Source: Firmicutes bacterium UBA5286
GTDB taxonomy: Bacteria; Bacillota; Proteinivoracia; UBA4975
DNA: 64,000 nt
Assembly (NCBI GenBank): GCA_002408465.1
Contig: DHSM01000022.1
Span: 1 to 64,000 of the forward strand
Direction: 5' to 3'
The notes beneath the pieces are model-generated. The model was not told the origin of the DNA and searched no databases. It worked only from the letters and a program-made list of their open reading frames with translations. Shown in pieces: positions 16,578 to 25,049 of the stretch (positions within the stretch are counted from its first letter, which is position 1; each line of letters opens with the position of its first letter). A program made the position numbers and the translations under genes.

Positions 16578-17795
16578 TTAACCCAGAATTGCAAGCTCCT
16601 CAAGTTTTTCCCGGGTCAGTTGCCCGGTAACCCTGCCTACAACTTCTCCGCCCTTAAAAAGCAAGACCGAGGGCATTTCCTGAACATCATAGCGGCGGGC
16701 TATCCGCTGATTGCGATAAGTATCTATCTTTACCATATCCAATTTTTCAGAATGCTGACCGGCAAATTCTTCTACCAAAGGCACCATTTCCAAACTGGCC
16801 TGATGGAAGGGGCTCCAGAACATAACTGCTACTGCCCTGGTTTTGTCCAGCACTTCGTTTTTGAAGTTTTCCTCTTCATGCATGTATTTCTCGGCAGCCA
16901 CGGCGGCAATAGCGCCGTCAGCTGCGGCGGTAACCACCTGGCGCAAATATTTCTGACGCACATCCCCTACAGCATAAACGCCATCAACCGAAGTCTCGGT
17001 TAATTCGCTGGCAGGGATGTATCCCCGCTGGTCCAGCTCGACCTTGCCTTTGACCAATTCGGTCCGAGGCACTGTGCCCACAAAGATAAAGACTCCATTG
17101 GTCTCAAGATCGGCAACCTTGCCGGTTTTAAGGTTTTTAACGGCAACAGCTTCGACGATGCCGTCACCCTTGATTTCCTCAAGCACCGAGTTCCAGACGA
17201 ACTCAATTTTTTCATTTTTAAAGGCCCGCTCCTGAATGACCTTGGTGGCATCCAGCACACCCTCATCGTGAATGACAATAATGGTTACCTTGGCGGCGAA
17301 GCGGGTAAGATATATAGCCTCTTCAATGGCGGCATCGCCGTTGCCCACTACGACTACATCCAAATCCTCATAAAAATCGGCATCGCAGGTGGCGCAGTAA
17401 GAAACGCCTTTGCCCTTCAGTTCCTTTTCGCCCTTGACGCCAAGGAATCTGGGCTCGGCGCCGGTGGCGACAATAACAGCCTTGGCGGTATAGCGGTCTT
17501 TTTTGGTAATAACGGCCTTTTCATAACCTGCCAGTTCCAAGTCTACAACTTCATCCTTGACAAAATGGCAGCCAAAATGCTCGGCATGTTTGTGCATATG
17601 CTCGGTAAGCTGGGGACCGGTAACTCCCTGATAAAAACCGGGGTAATTTTCCATTTCCTCGGTGGTGGCTGCCTGCCCGCCGATTACCCCCTTCTCAATG
17701 ACCAAAGTGTTTAGCTTGGAGCGAGACGCATAGATCCCCGCAGCCAAGCCGCCAGGACCGGCACCAATGATAATTACATCAAAAGAATTGGCCAA
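16578..17795 (-). CDS. trxB: Thioredoxin reductase with C-terminal thioredoxin-like domain
   Basis: 405 residues from TTG 17795. FAD-binding GAGPGGLAAG at 11-20, redox-active C134-A-T-C137, NADPH-binding GNGDAA at 151-156, and the second FAD motif GVYAVGDV near 272. The core ends near 310; normal TrxB has about 310 residues. The extra 95 residues are a thioredoxin fold (VAVMFWSPF, then the MPSVLLFKGGEVVG block), but the CxxC is replaced: W327 is followed by SPFH with no cysteine. The enzyme should reduce the operon's thioredoxin with NAD(P)H. The tail cannot do redox chemistry and may dock the thioredoxin or GrdA (inference). Confidence 0.93.
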   Translation of the reverse strand: MANSFDVIIIGAGPGGLAAGIYASRSKLNTLVIEKGVIGGQAATTEEMENYPGFYQGVTGPQLTEHMHKHAEHFGCHFVKDEVVDLELAGYEKAVITKKDRYTAKAVIVATGAEPRFLGVKGEKELKGKGVSYCATCDADFYEDLDVVVVGNGDAAIEEAIYLTRFAAKVTIIVIHDEGVLDATKVIQERAFKNEKIEFVWNSVLEEIKGDGIVEAVAVKNLKTGKVADLETNGVFIFVGTVPRTELVKGKVELDQRGYIPASELTETSVDGVYAVGDVRQKYLRQVVTAAADGAIAAVAAEKYMHEEENFKNEVLDKTRAVAVMFWSPFHQASLEMVPLVEEFAGQHSEKLDMVKIDTYRNQRIARRYDVQEMPSVLLFKGGEVVGRVTGQLTREKLEELAILG

Positions 17796-17815
17796 TTAAA
17801 TCTCCTCCCGTTAAT

Positions 17816-18184
17816 TTATTGCAGCTGAATTTCTCTGCACATTTCCAAATCCATGAACTGAAGATCTTCTAAAATCGATTGAGTGGAACCGGGAAAGACT
17901 CCCAGCTTTTTCGAGGCAGCTATGGCCGCTTCAATCACTGACAGGGATTGGTAATCCAAGCCTGTGCCTTGAGCCAGAATTAAGGTTTTATATGGGGTCT
18001 GATTGGGTTTGATGCTGGAAGAAAGGGGATGATTGATCACCCGGTAGCCCAAATGAACCAAATCCCTGGCGGCAGTCAGCACAGAATCAAAACCGCCTTC
18101 CTGCCAAACCACTTGCACCTGCTTATTTTCCCTCTTAAGCCACCAATTATAGGCCTTGGGGTTATTGGTCAACACCTGAAACAA
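17816..18184 (-). CDS. grdX: GrdX family protein
   Basis: 122 residues from TTG 18184 behind GGGGGTGACAAA. The opening FQVLTNNP, the aromatic-rich strand YNWWLKRE and the DLVHLGYRVINHPLSSSIKPN region match GrdX, a small protein of unknown role that regularly begins glycine, sarcosine or betaine reductase operons. It is first after the glycine riboswitch and its terminator. No catalytic motif is visible. Confidence 0.88.
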   Translation of the reverse strand: MFQVLTNNPKAYNWWLKRENKQVQVVWQEGGFDSVLTAARDLVHLGYRVINHPLSSSIKPNQTPYKTLILAQGTGLDYQSLSVIEAAIAASKKLGVFPGSTQSILEDLQFMDLEMCREIQLQ

Positions 18185-18196
18185 TTTGTCACCCCC

Positions 18197-18227
18197 AAAA
18201 TAAAAAGATAGCGGCGTGCCGCTATCT
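18197..18227 (-). terminator. Riboswitch-controlled terminator before grdX
   Basis: AGATAGCGGC (18206-18215) pairs perfectly with GCCGCTATCT (18218-18227) around two bases, followed by TTTTTATTTT on the minus strand. It lies between the glycine aptamers and grdX, so it is the expression platform. Glycine binding should prevent its formation and allow read-through. Confidence 0.88.
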
Positions 18228-18400
18228 CTGTCCTTTTTACCTGAGAGATTTACCCAATCAAAGCTGGGTTTTGCTCCGTCGGTGTCCGGAAGACTTTCCA
18301 GAGTATCGTCGGGACACGGTCCTTTTGCCTGAAAGTTTCCCGGTCAGCCAGGCTAGCTGCCAGATTGCTCCTTCGGCGCCCCCAACAGGGCCTCTCCCGT
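18228..18400 (-). promoter_or_regulatory. Tandem glycine riboswitch (gcvT element)
   Basis: Two aptamers are visible on the minus strand. The first spans CGGGAGAGGCC, GGCGCCGAAGGAGCAA and CAGGCAAAAGGACCGTGTCCC. The second has the matching GACACCGACGGAGCAA, then TCTCTCAGGTAAAAAGGACA. The paired arrangement is that of tandem glycine riboswitches. It should turn on the glycine reductase operon when glycine is abundant. Confidence 0.96.
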
Positions 18401-18863
18401 ATCCGTCATCCGCAATATAATCTTGTGAAATATAGAACTTTCCCCACATAGATTATACTACATTATCCTGCAGATTGCTCATCAGATGTTTTTTGGTATT
18501 CTATAAGGAATGCTGATATCCCCAGCCCCCAGCGTTGGCCATTGACAGCAGTTCTTACTGCTAAGTTCGTGCTACCTCCATCTTTATTAAAGTAATATTA
18601 TCATAACAACCAAAAAACAAATAATCAGTTTATATTACACTAATGGCTTGTATTCTCACTGCTATCATCTACCTAATCCATAAGATTGCCACTAGTTTTT
18701 GTCGATTCCCTGAATACTGATAGATCTCGCTTTCAGCGTCAGCCTCGGCCAGCAGTCCCTTCCATCCTAATATCAGGAACTTCCCGCCTCCTCTCGACTC
18801 GGCTAAAGCCCTGAAGGTAGTGGTCTTAGTGTTATCGATCCGTTCTAATTAGAGGTTGTTCAA
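18401..18863. other. Intergenic region upstream of the grd riboswitch
   Basis: A TATAAT -10 element for the grd transcript lies at 18452-18457 (minus), with no clear -35. A small hairpin AGCAGT-TCTT-ACTGCT lies at 18547-18562. A 59-codon open stretch without a good start codon (minus, 18669-18848; it includes LAESRGGGKFLILGWKG) may be a gene remnant; I do not recognise it. Confidence 0.4.
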
Positions 18864-19073
18864 TTAACCTGCAGATTGCCTATGTGATTTCATCAGGGGT
18901 TTAATAATAAACACCTGTATGCCACCTCCGGAGTCGACAATCACTGCCAGGGGCACTACCTGGATGAATCCGCCGCTGGCTCCGCCAATCAGCCGGATTT
19001 GCACAAGGGGATAAATTGTCAGTTTGCCTGTGGTTTTTCCCGGTAGTAATATACTCTCACTGGCAGTTTCCAC
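18864..19073 (-). CDS. Small glycine- and valine-rich protein, weakly like GerW/YtfJ
   Basis: 69 residues from GTG 19073 with GAGGTG five bases upstream, which makes a real gene likely. The pattern PLVQIRLIGGASGGFIQVVP followed by LAVIVDSGGGIQVFIIKPL resembles the repeating strand-glycine core of GerW/YtfJ-type sporulation proteins, but it is much shorter than they are. The resemblance is by eye only. It is unlinked to the grd operon, whose promoter lies 400 bases downstream. Function unknown. Confidence 0.5.
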   Translation of the reverse strand: METASESILLPGKTTGKLTIYPLVQIRLIGGASGGFIQVVPLAVIVDSGGGIQVFIIKPLMKSHRQSAG

Positions 19074-19217
19074 AACTTCACCTCATTTAAAGCTAGTTTA
19101 TCCAGCAAATCTAGAAGTATTTAATTTCTTAAACTGGCTGTAGCAGGAATGCCGGCTCCCTTGCAGAAGTTTACTATAGTACTTCCCGGTCAGCTTAATA
19201 GATAAGGAGGCAGGACG

Positions 19218-20072
19218 GTGGATAAAGACCCCCGCCAGTATTTTGAAGATAAACATCCTGGCATCACCTATGCCGGATCAAAACACCCCCGAATCAAACA
19301 GGCAGAACATTTACTGAATAATACCAAACCAAATCCTAAAGGACTGGCCGTGATTGAAGGCCTATGGGCCCTGAGTCTGGCCCTCAAGTATAACCTGTTC
19401 GTAGAATGTTTCATTTTTTGTCCGGAAATGGTCTTCAGTTCAGAAGCGGAAACGATGATCGACAACTGCATCCAGAAGGCAGCAGAGTCATGCCTGGTAT
19501 CAGCCAAGGTCTTTGACAAAATTAGTGAGCGCCCCCGGGGTGACGGATTGTTAGCCATTGTCCAGCTGCCCAAGAGGGACCTAGACAAGATTCCCTTAAC
19601 CAACAACAGTCTGGTTATTATTTTGGATGGCTTAGAAATACCCGGCAATATGGGGACAATAATACGGGCTGCTGACGGGGCAGGGGCAGCGGGAATTATC
19701 ATTGTCAACCGCAAGGCCCGGCTAAATCATCCCAAGCTGGTGCGCAGCAGCCAGGGAGCGGTATTTTCCATCCCCATATCTGAAAATAGTGTCGATGATG
19801 TTATGACCTGGTTGGATAAAAATAGATTCTCAGTATATTTAACTGATACCGACGCCACTACAGATTATTATCAGGCTGCCTTTAAAGGCCGGTGTGCCTT
19901 GGTGGCTGGCAGCGAGCGCTACGGCATTTCTGGGGCTTGGTATTCCCGGCCCCACACAAAAATTCGCATTCCCATGTTTGGAGATTGTGACTCACTGAAT
20001 GTGGGTGTAGCCACAACGATTATGCTTTATGAGGCTAGCTTGCAGCTTAAGGGCAAAATCCTGCGCCAATAG
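19218..20072 (+). CDS. SpoU/TrmH family RNA 2'-O-methyltransferase
   Basis: 284 residues from GTG 19218 after ATAAGGAGG. An N-terminal substrate-binding domain is followed by a SPOUT knot: motif 1 PGNMGTIIRAADGAGAAGI (near 145), motif 2 ALVAGSERYGIS (near 230) and motif 3 SLNVGVATTIMLYEA (near 258). The catalytic arginine of motif 1 is present. Family members methylate the 2'-OH of rRNA or tRNA ribose using SAM; the target here is unknown. It is a stand-alone gene followed by a CPBP protease gene on the same strand. Confidence 0.88.
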   Translation: MDKDPRQYFEDKHPGITYAGSKHPRIKQAEHLLNNTKPNPKGLAVIEGLWALSLALKYNLFVECFIFCPEMVFSSEAETMIDNCIQKAAESCLVSAKVFDKISERPRGDGLLAIVQLPKRDLDKIPLTNNSLVIILDGLEIPGNMGTIIRAADGAGAAGIIIVNRKARLNHPKLVRSSQGAVFSIPISENSVDDVMTWLDKNRFSVYLTDTDATTDYYQAAFKGRCALVAGSERYGISGAWYSRPHTKIRIPMFGDCDSLNVGVATTIMLYEASLQLKGKILRQ

Positions 20073-20133
20073 AATGGCCTCATTTTCCCCTAGGGGGGAA
20101 AATGATATAATCCAAACACTGGGAGGAGATATA

Positions 20134-20997
20134 ATGAGATTTCTTAAAACCTTGGGCTGGCTGGCTCTATATACTTTTATCTTTTTTATTTCCTCGGTAC
20201 TAGCAGGAGTGTTCATCGGTTATCTATATTCTTTACTTGACTTTGTCGGCGCAAATCCCAACTCCTTAGACATCTTTTTCGCTGAAAACCTTGGTTTGAT
20301 GATTATTATGTCCGGCATCTTGATTATTGCCTTTGGGAGCCTAACCCTGGTAGCCCGAGGAATTCATCCCCTGAAATATTTGCAGTTTAAGCGGATATCC
20401 CTCCAGGATGCGGCAGCGGCAACGCTAATTGGTATCGGCTTTGCAATTTTCATCAGCAGTCTGCTGACGGTAATCAAGATTGACTCAATACTTCCGGATA
20501 CAATAACTGAACAGATGATGGAAGCAATCGCAGAAAATTTTCCCATGATTCTGCTGGCCGTTGGTGTCGTTGTACCCTTCTACGAAGAATTTCTCTTCCG
20601 GGGACTGATTTTTAAGGAAATTCAAAAGAGCTCCAGGCTTTGGGTAGCCGTAGTCTTACAGGGCCTGCTCTTTGGCATTTTCCATTTAAACTGGTTTCAA
20701 TTCATCTATACCTTCCCCGCTGGCGTAATCATAGGCATGGTATTTCTGCGCTACCAGTCGATCTGGGCGCCAATCCTCATTCACCTGGGCTGGAATTCCA
20801 CCAGCACATTCTTAAGCGCCATTTTGCCTGAAAATACGCCTCGTGCCGCCTTTTTGGCGCTGATGCTGCTGGGTGCGGGATTGCTCTTTGCCGGCCTGTT
20901 TTACACATATAAAATCCGGCCCCGTCCGCCTGTCAAAGAAATCCCTGAGACTGATTCCTTGGACAAAAACAGCCAGCCGGCGGCAGAAATCTATTGA
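20134..20997 (+). CDS. CPBP family intramembrane glutamic protease (CAAX-like)
   Basis: 287 residues from ATG 20134, which has GGGAGGAG before it; a longer frame overlapping the methylase gene was rejected. There are about eight membrane helices. The three ABI/CPBP motifs are intact: E151-E152-FLFR (EExxxR), H184 in FHLNWFQF, and H217 in HLGWNS. These glutamate-type proteases act within the membrane, and some are linked to bacteriocin immunity. The substrate is unknown. It lies 61 bases after the methylase gene. Confidence 0.88.
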   Translation: MRFLKTLGWLALYTFIFFISSVLAGVFIGYLYSLLDFVGANPNSLDIFFAENLGLMIIMSGILIIAFGSLTLVARGIHPLKYLQFKRISLQDAAAATLIGIGFAIFISSLLTVIKIDSILPDTITEQMMEAIAENFPMILLAVGVVVPFYEEFLFRGLIFKEIQKSSRLWVAVVLQGLLFGIFHLNWFQFIYTFPAGVIIGMVFLRYQSIWAPILIHLGWNSTSTFLSAILPENTPRAAFLALMLLGAGLLFAGLFYTYKIRPRPPVKEIPETDSLDKNSQPAAEIY

Positions 20998-21033
20998 AAT
21001 TTTCATCCCTTATTTGGCATAGGCGGTGATCTC

Positions 21034-22035
21034 TTGCACACCAGAATTTTATTGCCCTCACAAATTGAAATAGCGGCAGATCTTCTCCGCCAGGGAGAAT
21101 GTGTGGCCTTTCCCACCGAAACTGTCTATGGACTGGGCGCTAATGCCCTGGATGAAAAAGCTGTAGCCAAAATTTTTCTCGCCAAGGGCAGACCGGCGGA
21201 TAACCCGCTGATAATCCACTGCCATTCTCGTGCCCAGCTCGGAGACCTGGTTGTGGGCTGGCCCCGGCAAGCAGAAATTTTAATGGACACCTTTTGGCCA
21301 GGACCCCTGACCCTCGTCCTCTATAAAAAACCCTGTGTCCCCAGTATCGTCACCGGGGGGCTGGCTACTGTCGCCCTGCGCTTTCCCGATCATCCTGTAG
21401 CCTTAAGCCTGTTAAAAGCCGCTGACTTGCCCATTGCCGCGCCCAGCGCCAATGTCTCCGGCAAGCCCAGCCCTACCAGGGCCGAACATGTTATGGAAGA
21501 CATGTTTGGCAAAATTGCCGCCATTATCGATGGGGGCCCGACAGGGGGCGGAGTAGAATCCACGGTCCTGGACTGCACCGTCTCCCCCTTTCGGATTTTG
21601 CGCCCCGGAGGCATTACCCTTGAACAAATCAGAGCCCTGGTGCCGGTGGAACTGGATTCAGGTGAGAATGCAGACAGCCCTCGTTCACCGGGCATGAAGT
21701 ACAAACACTATTCCCCGGATGCTCAGGTAGTGCTGGTTACAGGCGGCAAGATTGAGGAGGAAATCCAGGTTCAAATCAATCATTTTCAGGCAAGGGGCAT
21801 GAAGGTCGCCGTAATGGCTTTCAACGAATCGCCGAAATATTCCGGGGCCTATTTGCTGGACATGGGCAGCAAAAGCGATGTCAGCGTTGCTGCCGCCAGA
21901 ATCTACCACCTGCTGCGCCAGGCCGATGCTTTAGGTGTTGACCTCATCCTCATCGAAGGCCTGCCTGACGCTGATTTGGGCAGGGCAATTATGAACCGGC
22001 TGCGGAAGGCTGCAGGCAAAGTGGTGCAAACTTAA
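21034..22035 (+). CDS. tsaC: L-threonylcarbamoyladenylate synthase (Sua5/TsaC)
   Basis: 333 residues from TTG 21034. The YrdC domain (FPTETVYGLGANALDE, KGRPADNPLIIH, then the SANVSGKPSPTRAEHV segment) occupies about 1-205. A Sua5-type C-terminal domain follows (SPGMKYKHYSPDAQVVLV onward), so this is the long Sua5 form. It makes threonylcarbamoyl-AMP from threonine, bicarbonate and ATP for tRNA t6A37. A strong terminator follows. It lies 36 bases after the CPBP gene on the same strand. Confidence 0.94.
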   Translation: MHTRILLPSQIEIAADLLRQGECVAFPTETVYGLGANALDEKAVAKIFLAKGRPADNPLIIHCHSRAQLGDLVVGWPRQAEILMDTFWPGPLTLVLYKKPCVPSIVTGGLATVALRFPDHPVALSLLKAADLPIAAPSANVSGKPSPTRAEHVMEDMFGKIAAIIDGGPTGGGVESTVLDCTVSPFRILRPGGITLEQIRALVPVELDSGENADSPRSPGMKYKHYSPDAQVVLVTGGKIEEEIQVQINHFQARGMKVAVMAFNESPKYSGAYLLDMGSKSDVSVAAARIYHLLRQADALGVDLILIEGLPDADLGRAIMNRLRKAAGKVVQT

Positions 22036-22069
22036 AAAAACGGGGCTGTCTGGAACAGCCCCGTTTTTT
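22034..22069. terminator. Bidirectional terminator between tsaC and the NYN gene
   Basis: ACGGGGCTGT (22040-22049) pairs with ACAGCCCCGT (22055-22064), with A-runs and T-runs on either side. It serves the convergent tsaC (+) and NYN (-) genes. Confidence 0.9.
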
Positions 22070-22616
22070 ACTTTTCCACATGGGCAGAGAAATCATCGAT
22101 CCAATAGACCTTGTCTGCCAGGCTTAGGAGATCTGGAGATATTCCCCAGCGAAAAACACATAATTCTATGCGCTTGTGACATACTTTGCCAGCATGAGTG
22201 AGGGCATCTTTGAGATCACCATCCCCGGAGGAAAGAATGAGGTTATCATACTGGTTTTGATCGGCCCGGCGCACAATTAGGGTGGCCAAGCCTACATCAA
22301 CGCCTTTTTGCATTTGCAGGCTAAACTTGCGGGCGCAGTGAGGACATTCGAAGTCCCTTTGCTTAAGTTTATATAAACTGACATTCAGTCCCGGGCCAAC
22401 GGGAACAGGAGTCTGCAACCAAGCATGAAATCCGCTTTGATCCTCAGAAGGCGGACTTTGGGTGCTATTAAGATACCAGGCGTCATCTATAGGCCCGTTG
22501 CGTTCCAACCAAAAACGCAGTTTGAGATAGTCAAAATTATATTCTGTGCCCGCTGACTCTTGGGCATTAAATAAATAGGCAGCGTCAATGAGCCACATGG
22601 TCCTGCCAACACGCAT
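22068..22616 (-). CDS. NYN domain (LabA/DUF88-type) protein with zinc motif
   Basis: 182 residues from ATG 22616 behind GGAGGGGGGA. The NYN/PIN-like core shows WLIDAAYLFNA with Asp11, KGVDVGLATLIVRRA, and LILSSGDGDLKDAL, the acidic residues of a metal-dependent ribonuclease fold. A CPHC pair (CPHCARKF) inserted in the middle may bind zinc. NYN proteins are predicted RNases. The RNA target is unknown. It is monocistronic. Confidence 0.82.
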   Translation of the reverse strand: MRVGRTMWLIDAAYLFNAQESAGTEYNFDYLKLRFWLERNGPIDDAWYLNSTQSPPSEDQSGFHAWLQTPVPVGPGLNVSLYKLKQRDFECPHCARKFSLQMQKGVDVGLATLIVRRADQNQYDNLILSSGDGDLKDALTHAGKVCHKRIELCVFRWGISPDLLSLADKVYWIDDFSAHVEK

Positions 22617-22805
22617 ATTTCTCCCCCCTCCACTATATTGATATGCCATGTAATATATAATCTATATTTGCTGAATATGCGCAAATTCCTGCCTTTCTGA
22701 CCCTCATAATTTATATGATTTCAAAAAGGGTTAGGCTGCTTTCACTACTCATGTTATTAGCAAATCAGCAAGTTGTCAATTGCAGTAAAGATTGCTGAGA
22801 CGATT

Positions 22806-23013
22806 TTACGGCAGCACTGCATTAACTGGTTGTCCCCCAGCCAAGACTGCAGATATGTTGGCGGCGGCCATATTCGCCATCTTCAGCTGGGTCTGCCAAG
22901 AAGCGCTGCCTTGTCAGGGGACGGTCATGGGGGTTTATATCAACCTGATGCATTGCCGCCAAACTGTCTACCCCCCCGGCAGGCAGTTGCCTGGTTACAA
23001 AGACTTTACCCAT
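22806..23013 (-). pseudogene. Decayed D-glycerate (2-hydroxyacid) dehydrogenase with internal deletion
   Basis: An AAAGGAG site and ATG 23013 start a good N-terminus (MGKVFVTRQLPAGGVDSLAA, later NPHDRPLTRQRFL) of glycerate/hydroxypyruvate reductase. After about 45 residues the match jumps, in another frame, to the extreme C-terminus (MANMAAANISAVLAGGQPVN, AVLP, stop at 22806). The roughly 250 residues with NAD-binding and catalytic regions are gone. The remainder is a relic left by a large deletion with a frame change. Confidence 0.75.
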
Positions 23014-23057
23014 TCTTATTCTCCTTTCCAGTCCCCTTGAGGGACAAGCAAAACAAA

Positions 23058-23080
23058 GAGGTCAGATCTGTTCTGACCTC
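23058..23080 (-). terminator. Terminator after rocD
   Basis: GAGGTCAGA (23058-23066) pairs with TCTGACCTC (23072-23080), followed by TTTGTTTTG on the minus strand, 16 bases past the rocD stop. Confidence 0.85.
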
Positions 23081-23095
23081 CCGGATGCATTCCCC

Positions 23096-24283
23096 TTAGC
23101 CCAGGACTCTCCGGATTCGTTCCAGCGCCCAGTTAATCTCTTTCTTGCTGATGACCAGGGGCGGTGCAAAGCGGATAACATTCTCATGGGTCTCTTTGCA
23201 CAGAATACCTTCAACCTTTAGACTTTCACAATAGGGACGGGCTTTAGCGCTGAGGACAACCCCGATGAACAAACCCTTGCCCCTGATTTCCAATATCAGC
23301 GGGTTTTGGATTTTTTTGAGCTCAGCCATCAGGTACTTGCCCAGCTCAAGGGAGCGCTCCACTAACTTTTCTTCCTTTATGACATCAATGGCAGCGATGG
23401 CACAGGCGCAGGCCAGGGGATTGCCGCCAAAAGTAGAACCATGGGAGCCTGGATTGAACAAATCCATGAACTCGCTGCTTGCAGCCACGGCCGAAACAGG
23501 AATAACCCCGCCGCCCATGGCCTTGCCCATGATATAGACATCAGGTTCCACCTCGTCCCAATCACAGCAGAAAAGCTTGCCGGTGCGGCCAAATCCCGTC
23601 TGAATTTCGTCGGCCAGGAGCAGGACATTGTTTTCCCTGCAAATCTTTGCCGCTTGACGCATATAGCCTTCGGGAGGCACAACCACTCCGGCCTCACCCT
23701 GAATGGGTTCCACAAGGAATCCAGCGGTATTGGGCGTAATCGCGGCTTCTAATGCTTGGATATCTCCATAAGGGATTATCTTGAATCCGGGGGTAAGAGG
23801 GCCGAAACCCCGGTTGTATTCCGGTGTGGAAGAAAAAGAAATTACTGTAGTAGTGCGGCCGTGGAAGTTGCCTTCGCAGACGATAATTTCCGCCTGGTTG
23901 TCCGGTACCCCCTTGATGTCATAGGCCCAGCGGCGGGCGCCTTTGATGGCGGTTTCGACTGCCTCCGCGCCGGTGTTCATGATTAGGACCTTTTCCTTGC
24001 CTGTCAGCTCAGCCACCTTCTGGCAGAAGGGGCCCATTTGATCATTGTGAAAAGCCCGGGAAGTGAGAGTAACCCTGTCCAGCTGATTCTTGACTGCCTG
24101 GATGATTTTGGGATGGCGATGGCCCTGGTTAAGGGCGGAGTAAGAACTAAGCATGTCCATGTACCGATTGCCTTCGGGATCCCAGACCCAAACTCCCTCC
24201 GCCTCTGCAATGACGATTGGCAGGGGCAGGTAATTTGGAGCCGAATACCGATGGGTTAAAGCAAGCAACTCTTGGGTTTTCAA
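23096..24283 (-). CDS. rocD: Ornithine--oxo-acid aminotransferase
   Basis: 395 residues from TTG 24283. Class III PLP aminotransferase: PLP lysine K254 (IMGKAMGGG), Asp225 in LLADEIQTGFGRTG, GTEA-like NTGAEAVETAIK near 103, and the NFHGRTT region. The opening (YSAPNYLPLPIVIAEAEG) and DMLSSYSALNQGHRHP are typical of RocD. It converts ornithine and 2-oxoglutarate to glutamate semialdehyde and glutamate, fitting arginine/ornithine fermentation. A terminator follows. The relic dehydrogenase lies beyond it. Confidence 0.92.
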   Translation of the reverse strand: MKTQELLALTHRYSAPNYLPLPIVIAEAEGVWVWDPEGNRYMDMLSSYSALNQGHRHPKIIQAVKNQLDRVTLTSRAFHNDQMGPFCQKVAELTGKEKVLIMNTGAEAVETAIKGARRWAYDIKGVPDNQAEIIVCEGNFHGRTTTVISFSSTPEYNRGFGPLTPGFKIIPYGDIQALEAAITPNTAGFLVEPIQGEAGVVVPPEGYMRQAAKICRENNVLLLADEIQTGFGRTGKLFCCDWDEVEPDVYIMGKAMGGGVIPVSAVAASSEFMDLFNPGSHGSTFGGNPLACACAIAAIDVIKEEKLVERSLELGKYLMAELKKIQNPLILEIRGKGLFIGVVLSAKARPYCESLKVEGILCKETHENVIRFAPPLVISKKEINWALERIRRVLG

Positions 24284-24330
24284 CGAACAGTCAACTCCTT
24301 GTTCCCGTATTTGCTTATCAGGCTAGCCCG

Positions 24331-24355
24331 AAAAGTATTCCGGCGGATGCCGGAA
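24331..24355 (-). terminator. Terminator after the guanylate kinase gene
   Basis: TTCCGGC (24338-24344) pairs with GCCGGAA (24349-24355), followed by TACTTTT on the minus strand. It lies between gmk and rocD. Confidence 0.65.
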
Positions 24356-24417
24356 AAGCGGTAAGTACTTTCCGATATTTTTATTCGCTAAAAATTTCCA
24401 AGTTCCTGTTTGAGAAT

Positions 24418-25032
24418 TTAAAAATTATCGCTAAAATTGCTGACGAGCTTTTGAGCATGCCTTAAATTATCATTGCGCTTGCGATTGATGAGTTCTGCCC
24501 TGACCAGTGCCTCCACCTGCTGCAGGGTCCGGTCTTTTTGGTCATTGACAATGATATATGTGTAATCATCGGCATGCTCTAACTGTTCCTGGGCATTGGC
24601 CAAGCGCGATTGCATATTGTCCACCGCCGAGCGGCCAAGGATTCTCTTTTTTATTTCATCCAAGGAAGGAGGGACTATGAATATCGAGGCAATCCTGATA
24701 TCTTTATAGGCCTGCCGGTAGGTCCGATGCCCCTTCCAATCCATCTCCATAATCCTGATGGGCCCGTCGTCAAAGATTTCGGCAGGGGAGCCATAATAAT
24801 AGTCATTGTATACTTGTTCATATTCTAAAATCTTGCCCTCTCGGACTTTGGCAAAGAACTCTTCCTGCCCGATAAACCGATAGTCCACCCCATCCTGCTC
24901 ATGGGGGCGGGGGGCCCTGGTCGTATATGTTACAGCCTTTTTAATTTCGGGAAAGGTGTTGTAGATATGAGTCATAACTGTGTTCTTGCCGGCGCCGGAA
25001 GGTCCGGTGACAATAAAGAGCAGTCTGTTCAA
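24418..25032 (-). CDS. gmk: Guanylate kinase family protein
   Basis: 204 residues from TTG 25032 behind GGAGGGATAAGC. The P-loop is GPSGAGKN at 10-17 (usual Gmk has GKST or GKGT). GMP-binding elements TYTTRAPRPHEQDGVDYRF and LEYEQVYNDYYYGSPAEIF follow, and the lid/arginine region is ILGRSAVDNMQSRLANAQEQ. It phosphorylates GMP to GDP if it is a true Gmk. It differs from typical Gmk in its middle (EMDWKGHRTYRQAYKD), so it may be a paralogue. It is 17 bases after the DUF2500 gene. Confidence 0.8.
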   Translation of the reverse strand: MNRLLFIVTGPSGAGKNTVMTHIYNTFPEIKKAVTYTTRAPRPHEQDGVDYRFIGQEEFFAKVREGKILEYEQVYNDYYYGSPAEIFDDGPIRIMEMDWKGHRTYRQAYKDIRIASIFIVPPSLDEIKKRILGRSAVDNMQSRLANAQEQLEHADDYTYIIVNDQKDRTLQQVEALVRAELINRKRNDNLRHAQKLVSNFSDNF

Positions 25033-25049
25033 GCTTATCCCTCCATTCC

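Noticed and set aside
20029..20133. Extended N-terminus of the CPBP protease
   Set aside because: It overlaps the methylase gene and a GGGAGGAG site marks ATG 20134.
22773..23099. + strand hypothetical protein of 108 codons
   Set aside because: It is antisense to the glycerate dehydrogenase relic and the rocD terminator.
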